From JAJEFO01 sp965208685 (lineage in GTDB: Bacteria; Pseudomonadota; Alphaproteobacteria; Rhodobacterales; Rhodobacteraceae): a stretch of 64,000 bases of DNA. Where the stretch lies: the NCBI GenBank assembly GCA_965208685.1, contig CBDBPL010000007.1:4340001-4404000 (forward strand). The letters run 5' to 3'. This document shows positions 62,840-64,000 of this stretch, in pieces. The notes under the pieces were generated by a model. The model searched no databases. It was not told the DNA's origin and worked only from the letters and a program-made list of their open reading frames with translations. A program made the position numbers and the translations under genes. Numbering within the stretch: the stretch's first letter is position 1; each line of letters opens with the position of its first letter.

Positions 62840-63687
62840 ACGTGCAGCTTTCAATCGCGTCGGTCCTTCGCGGCCGGGGCCTGGCAACGGTCGGAATGTG
62901 CTGGCTGCTGGTCGTCGGCATTGCGGCAATCGGCGCGCCGCTTCTGGCACCATTTGACCCGCTGGAATTCGACCCGTTCGTCCGCCTTTCCGAGCCCGGC
63001 TGGCCCCACCTCTTCGGCACCGATCACTTTGGACGGGACTCGCTTTCACGTGCGATATACGGCGCGCGCATGGCGATCCTGATCGGGTCGGGCAGCGTAC
63101 TGATCGCCTTGGTCGCCGGCGGCCTCGTCGGCATGCTTTCCGCCTACTTTGTCCGGCTTGGCCATTTGCTGATGCGAATCGTGGACGTGCTGATGGCGTT
63201 CCCGGCGTTGCTCCTGGCGCTGGTCCTGATGACGCTCCTGGAGCGTAGCGTGCTGAACACGGTCATCGTGATTGGCATCGTCTACGCCACGACCACGGCC
63301 CGGATCGTGTTCGGCATGACCCTGAAGCTGAAGCGTGATGTCTTCATTGATGCCGCGATCTGCTCCGGCGCGGGGAACGCCTCGATCCTGTTTCGGCACA
63401 TCTTGCCGAATCTCATGTCACCGATGCTGGTACAGGCGAGCTTCATCTTCGCGTTCGCGCAATTGCAGGCGGCAGCACTTGACTTCCTGGGACTGGGTCT
63501 GCCGCCGGAAATTCCGAGCTGGGGAAACATGTTGAGCGAGGAGCGAGTCTACGTGACCCGTGCGCCTTGGCTGCTGATATTCCCCGGAGCGCTGATCATC
63601 CTCTCGGTCTTTTCGATGAATCTTGTCGGAGACGCGTTGCGCGACAGCATCGATCCCCGGTTCAAAGACGACATTGCGGGGGTCTGA
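62836..63687 (+). CDS. DppC-type ABC permease
   Basis: A 283-residue permease pairing with the DppB-type protein. LFGTDHFGRDSLSRAIYGAR near residue 56 is the DppC hallmark; the EAA-like loop is DAAICSGAGNASILFRHILP near 174; LDFLGLGLPPEIPSWGNML follows near 219; the end, GDALRDSIDPRFK, is standard. About six membrane helices. Confidence 0.93.
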   Translation: MNVQLSIASVLRGRGLATVGMCWLLVVGIAAIGAPLLAPFDPLEFDPFVRLSEPGWPHLFGTDHFGRDSLSRAIYGARMAILIGSGSVLIALVAGGLVGMLSAYFVRLGHLLMRIVDVLMAFPALLLALVLMTLLERSVLNTVIVIGIVYATTTARIVFGMTLKLKRDVFIDAAICSGAGNASILFRHILPNLMSPMLVQASFIFAFAQLQAAALDFLGLGLPPEIPSWGNMLSEERVYVTRAPWLLIFPGALIILSVFSMNLVGDALRDSIDPRFKDDIAGV

Positions 63688-63690
63688 ACC

Positions 63691-64000
63691 TTGGCTCTGC
63701 TCGACATTAGGGACTTGGACCTGAGCATCGCGCGGGGCAGCGAACTCCTGCCCGTGGTTCAAGGCGTGTCACTCGCTGTCGAGGAAAATGAAACGCTGGG
63801 CATCGTCGGGGAGAGCGGGTGCGGCAAGAGCCTTACCGCTCTGGCGATCATGGGATTGCTCGAAGGCTCGGCGGTGCGGATAGCCGGAGGGTCAATGCAC
63901 TTTCAAGGCCGGGATCTCCTGGCGCTTTCGCCCGCCGAGCGTCGGCGAGTGATGGGAGACCAGATGGCCATGATATTTCAGGAACCGATGACCAGCCTGA
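63691..64000 (+). CDS. DppD-type ABC ATPase, N-terminal part (runs off right edge)
   Basis: The first 103 codons of a dipeptide-transporter ATPase, starting TTG at 63691, three bases after the DppC-type stop. MALLDIRDLDLSIARGSELL leads to Walker A in GIVGESGCGKSLTALAIMGL (about residues 38-57) and the Q-loop in MAMIFQEPMTSL at the edge. The rest, and probably a DppF-type partner, lie beyond the window. Confidence 0.9.
   Translation, partial: MALLDIRDLDLSIARGSELLPVVQGVSLAVEENETLGIVGESGCGKSLTALAIMGLLEGSAVRIAGGSMHFQGRDLLALSPAERRRVMGDQMAMIFQEPMTSL

Overview
The window reads as a GC-rich alphaproteobacterial chromosome segment, most likely Rhodobacterales or a close relative. The evidence is gene order: secA divergent from ppiC-argJ-mutT, rnd-lptC-lptA-lptB-hpf-ptsN, rimP-nusA-rnpM-infB, and a frcR/frcBCAK cluster. 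No rRNA, tRNA, CRISPR array or prophage was seen. The left part (1-28 kb) is mainly core genome; the right part (28-64 kb) is mainly catabolic and transport cassettes.

Layout. 1-6.7 kb: hemH (cut by the edge), a 44-codon coupled frame, a degenerate methyltransferase, an IscB element with a well-folded omegaRNA, then nit, marR, ubiG and pip. 6.9-12.4 kb: rimP-nusA-rnpM-infB behind a promoter and an attenuator-like hairpin. 12.4-17.8 kb: mutT-argJ-ppiC divergent from secA. 18.4-21.7 kb: dnaJ-dnaK with a sigma-32-like promoter. 21.9-27.4 kb: alkB, cysQ, then ptsN-hpf-lptB-lptA-lptC-rnd. 27.3-29.2 kb: a nitroreductase between two diverged direct repeats, one carrying a relic 3' end of a ROK gene. 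29-34 kb: frcR and frcBCAK with a palindromic operator. 34-44 kb: persulfide dioxygenase-like enzyme, kbl-tdh, a non-pyrrolysine MttB homologue facing an FAD oxidoreductase, and a three-gene cluster of two Gfo/Idh/MocA dehydrogenases around an unknown protein. 44.3 kb: a broken Rieske ferredoxin. 44.8-46.1 kb: ridA-rpiR. 47.5-59.1 kb: an amide-type cassette. 60.2-64 kb: a peptide-type ABC transporter (last gene cut by the edge).

Three systems deserve attention. (1) The IscB element at about 1.94-3.63 kb has intact RuvC and HNH residues and an upstream RNA region with a perfect three-way-junction fold; it ends directly at the start codon of nit. (2) The cassette at 47.5-59.1 kb combines a MarR regulator, a cytosolic AmiC-like binding protein, a flotillin, an exported binding protein, two Liv permeases, a LivG ATPase, a LivF ATPase fused in frame to an amidase, and an acyl-CoA synthetase. 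Together these would import an amide, hydrolyse it at the transporter and activate the acid. A perfect 13+13 bp inverted repeat sits before the flotillin gene, and its half-site recurs in the regulator's divergent promoter region. (3) The palindrome TGTAA-N5-TTACA before ridA-rpiR recurs on the -10 box of the peptide transporter promoter 15 kb away, which predicts a small RpiR regulon.
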